47,713 nucleotides of DNA. Origin: an uncultured Campylobacteraceae bacterium (lineage in GTDB: Bacteria > Campylobacterota > Campylobacteria > Campylobacterales > Arcobacteraceae). The notes under the pieces are model-generated. The model was given only the letters and a program-made list of their open reading frames with translations. It did no database searches and had not been told where the DNA came from. The stretch is taken from contig CAKZOX010000058.1 in NCBI GenBank assembly GCA_937138295.1, positions 1 through 47,713 of the forward strand, read 5' to 3'. The translations under genes and the position numbers were made by a program. Positions 46,025-47,713 of this stretch are shown here, one piece after another (the first letter of the stretch is position 1; each line of letters starts with the position of its first letter).

Positions 46025-46747
46025 ATGAAACTAATAAATTGAGATTGTTTAGAAGAAATGAAAAATATAAAAGATAAAAGTATAGATATGATTTTGTGTG
46101 ATTTACCATATTGAACTACTCAAAACAAAGCAGACATAGTTTTGCCTTTTGATTTATTATGGGAACAATATGAAAGAATAATAAAAGATAATTGAGCTAT
46201 AGTTTTATTTTGACAATGATTATTTTTTATAGATTTAGTAAATTCTAATAGAAAGTTATTTAGATATGATTTAGTATGGAATAAAGAACTTACTACTTGA
46301 TTTTTAAATGCTAAGAGAATGCAATTAAGACAACACGAGCAGATAGCTATTTTTTATAAAAAACTTCCTACATATAACCCACAATTTAAGCAAGGTAAAC
46401 CATTGCATTGAAGATGAAATAGTTATTTAAAAAAAGAAAATGTAAATAATAATTATTGAGAATTTAAACAATTAGAAGATAATAGAAAATGAACTACTGA
46501 AAAATATCCAACTTCTATATTATCCTATAAAAAACCACACCCTAGTATAGCTTTGCATAGAACTGAAAAACCAGTTGAATTATTAGAAGAATTAATACTA
46601 ACTTATACTAATAAATGAGATTTAATATTAGATAATTGTATGTGAGCTTGAAGTTGTGGGGTTGCTTGTAAAAACCTAAACAGAGATTTTATCTGAATAG
46701 AATTAGACAAAGAATATTTTAATATAGCTAAAAATAGACTAAAATAA
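46025..46747 (+). CDS. DNA methyltransferase (DLPYG type), paralog of 39654
   Basis: The product has 240 residues. Catalytic DLPYG at 26-30, [27 protein letters not shown] and SAM motif DNCMGAGS; C-terminus [21 protein letters not shown]4-cytosine/N6-adenine class. It shares nearly the same last 40 residues with the minus-strand gene at 39654, while the N-terminal target region differs. Starts 1 base after the RusA-like stop. Confidence 0.9.
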
Positions 46748-46765
46748 AAAACTTTTAAAATAAAT

Positions 46766-46793
46766 TTGCAATCTATTAAAAAGTTCTTATAAT
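46766..46793 (+). promoter_or_regulatory. Promoter TTGCAA-N16-TATAAT
   Basis: TTGCAA 46766-46771, TATAAT 46788-46793, AAAAAGTTCT in the spacer as at 3728. Confidence 0.85.
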
Positions 46794-46823
46794 AACTTTA
46801 TATTAGTAATTAACCAATTAAAA

Positions 46824-47102
46824 ATGAATGATAAACATTATATATCTGGTTCAATAAAAGAAATTGAATCAAATGGAGGAAAATTTTACTCAATGAGCTT
46901 AAAATTAGATGATTTAGCTTCTTGTGAAGTAAATGATAAATGATATATTAGATTAAATATGTCTAAAAGAAAAGAAGTAGACCAATATTGAAATAGTCAT
47001 TATTTAGTAGAAAATGATTGGAAACCTACCTGAAATAATAATCAATCAAAACAAGAAATAAAAAAAGAAGACGAAATTTCGGTAGAAGATATACCCTTTT
47101 AA
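46824..47102 (+). CDS. SSB-like protein with acidic DIPF tail
   Basis: The product has 92 residues. A short OB-like beta core (YISGSIKEIESNGGKFYSMS, LKLDDLASCEVNDKGYIRLN) is followed by a Gln/Lys-rich linker and the acidic C-terminal tail EDEISVEDIPF. A terminal D-I/D-x-P-F is the partner-binding tip of bacterial SSB. The core is smaller than canonical SSB, so it may be a diverged phage SSB or a tail-mimic protein. It would supply single strands to the RecT/motor-nuclease system. Confidence 0.6.
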
Positions 47103-47172
47103 GGACTTTTCTAACTACTTAATTGTAGTTTCTAGTATATAATAAACTTTAAAAAATATAAAAACACTTTAT

Positions 47173-47272
47173 ATGCTAGAATTTATAATTAATTAAACTA
47201 ATAACAGAAAGCTGACAAGTAATAGAAATAGAAGAAGCTAAACTTATTGAGCTTTGATTTAATATTTTATAA
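47173..47272 (+). pseudogene. Possible frameshifted micro-ORF
   Basis: ATG 47173 opens MLEFIIN then stops. A second frame ending at 47272 reads LITESGQVIEIEEAKLIELG plus FNIL and lacks a start. Joined by a one-base shift they would make about 33 residues. Either degenerate or non-coding. Confidence 0.25.
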
Positions 47273-47284
47273 TAATATAGAAAT

Positions 47285-47713
47285 ATGAAAAATGATAAAT
47301 ATGAACTTACAAAAGTAAGTATAGATTTTATGTGAAAAAAATTATTTCAAATTAAAGCTTTAAAAAGTTTTTGAAATGTAAATAAATGAGATTTAGGTGG
47401 GTATATAGAGAAAGAAGAAAATCTTAGTGTTTCTGGTGATGCTAGTGTTTCTTGTAATGCTTGGGTTTCTGGTAATGCTTGGGTTTCTGGTAATGCTAGG
47501 GTTTCTGGTAATGCTAGGGTTTCTGGTAATGCTAGGATTTCTGGTGATGCTAGTGTTTCTGGTGATGCTAGTGTTTCTGGTAATGCTAGGGTTTCTGGTA
47601 ATGCTAGGATTTCTGGTGATGCTAGTGTTTCTGGTGATGCTAGGATTTCTGGTGATGCTAGTGTTTCTGGTGATGCTAGTGTTTCTGGTAATGCTAGGGT
47701 TTCTGGTAATGCT
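47285..47713 (+). CDS. N-terminal part of hexapeptide-like repeat protein (continues at 3-479)
   Basis: First 143 residues of the roughly 276-residue protein. The N-terminus (YELTKVSIDFMGKKLFQIKA, LKSFGNVNKGDLGGYIEKEE) is the recognisable cap of a phage and gut-bacterial family whose C-terminal part is made of (V/I)SG(N/D)A repeats. This fits a left-handed beta-helix. The start follows A-rich DNA (AATATAGAA). The gene is cut by the window edge but is intact across the circular join. Confidence 0.8.
47424..47713 (+). repeat. 18-bp tandem coding repeat (right part)
   Basis: Units of GTTTCTGGTAATGCTAGG and variants, encoding (V/I)SG(N/D)A(R/S/W); continuous with the left-end array. The true copy number cannot be read from a contig that breaks inside the array. 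Confidence 0.9.

Noticed and set aside
1-47713. CRISPR array suggested by short tandem repeats (ends, 781-1150, 20114-20250)
   Set aside because: All arrays are in-frame coding repeats with periods of 18, 60 and 54 bp and no unique spacers.

Overview
The window is a complete or near-complete genome of a tailed (siphovirus-like) bacteriophage whose host reads UGA as glycine (translation table 25). Such hosts are the Patescibacteria lineages Absconditabacteria (SR1) and Gracilibacteria; the sequence cannot say which. The evidence is internal. With TGA read as stop almost every gene is shredded. With TGA read as Gly, long frames open and TGA falls exactly on invariant glycines: the terminase Walker A loop (RDSGKT), all three glycines of the FtsK Walker A loop (GTTGSGKT), the DPFMGTGS methyltransferase loop, the HAD motif DIDGVL and the NHI(N/D)G motif of HNH genes. 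TGG remains Trp. The DNA is very AT-rich, and starts are preceded by A-rich leaders rather than Shine-Dalgarno sequences. The last 77 bases repeat the first 77 exactly, so the contig closes into a circle of about 47,636 bp, and one repeat-protein gene runs across the junction.

Layout. 47285 to 479 through the junction, then 691-7772: repeat proteins and many small accessory genes, with NinG-like and NUMOD4/HNH endonucleases. 7807-8969: a gene-free, very AT-rich stretch with operator-like repeats. 8970-12026: small accessory genes and an HNH gene. 12034-21843: packaging and head-tail genes (candidate small terminase, large terminase, portal, scaffold, major capsid, connectors, gp10-like protein, tail terminator, tail tube, chaperone-like). 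21836-33482: tape measure, distal tail and hub-like proteins, fibres with GNNTAxG repeats, holin, DUF1353 and baseplate-like proteins. 33485-36053: HNH-type endonucleases and a candidate C39-like cysteine peptidase. 36074-41452, minus strand: a cell-wall hydrolase apparently made by a -1 frameshift, then (reading upstream) a 690-residue fusion of a RecB-type PD-(D/E)XK nuclease with an FtsK motor, a DNA methyltransferase and a RecT/Bet annealing protein. 41512-42330: three short promoter-terminator transcription units and a structured non-coding segment. 42331-47102: HNH, Dam methylase, MazG-like and HAD proteins, a DnaA domain-IV-like protein, a RusA-like resolvase, a second methylase and an SSB-like protein.

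How it fits together. The plus-strand block at 43-47 kb looks like nucleotide and replication functions, and the minus-strand operon looks like a recombination system (annealing protein plus motor-nuclease). Virion genes run in conventional order. Transcription is punctuated by a uniform promoter design (TTGACT, TTGCAA or TTKACT, almost always 16 bp, then TATAAT-like) and by strong intrinsic terminators.

The most unusual feature is a leader found before three different homing-endonuclease genes (4763-4901, 33794-33920, 35207-35341). Each has a promoter whose predicted start lies at segment A, then segments A-B-T-A'-B'-T', where T/T' is a terminator-like stem ending 14-15 nt before the start codon and the T loop is complementary to the RNA 5' end in circularly permuted order. 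A second strong signal is glycine codon choice: the capsid gene has 27 GGN and 3 TGA, while the large terminase has 3 GGN and 33 TGA. All function calls rest on motif recognition by eye; no database search was possible.
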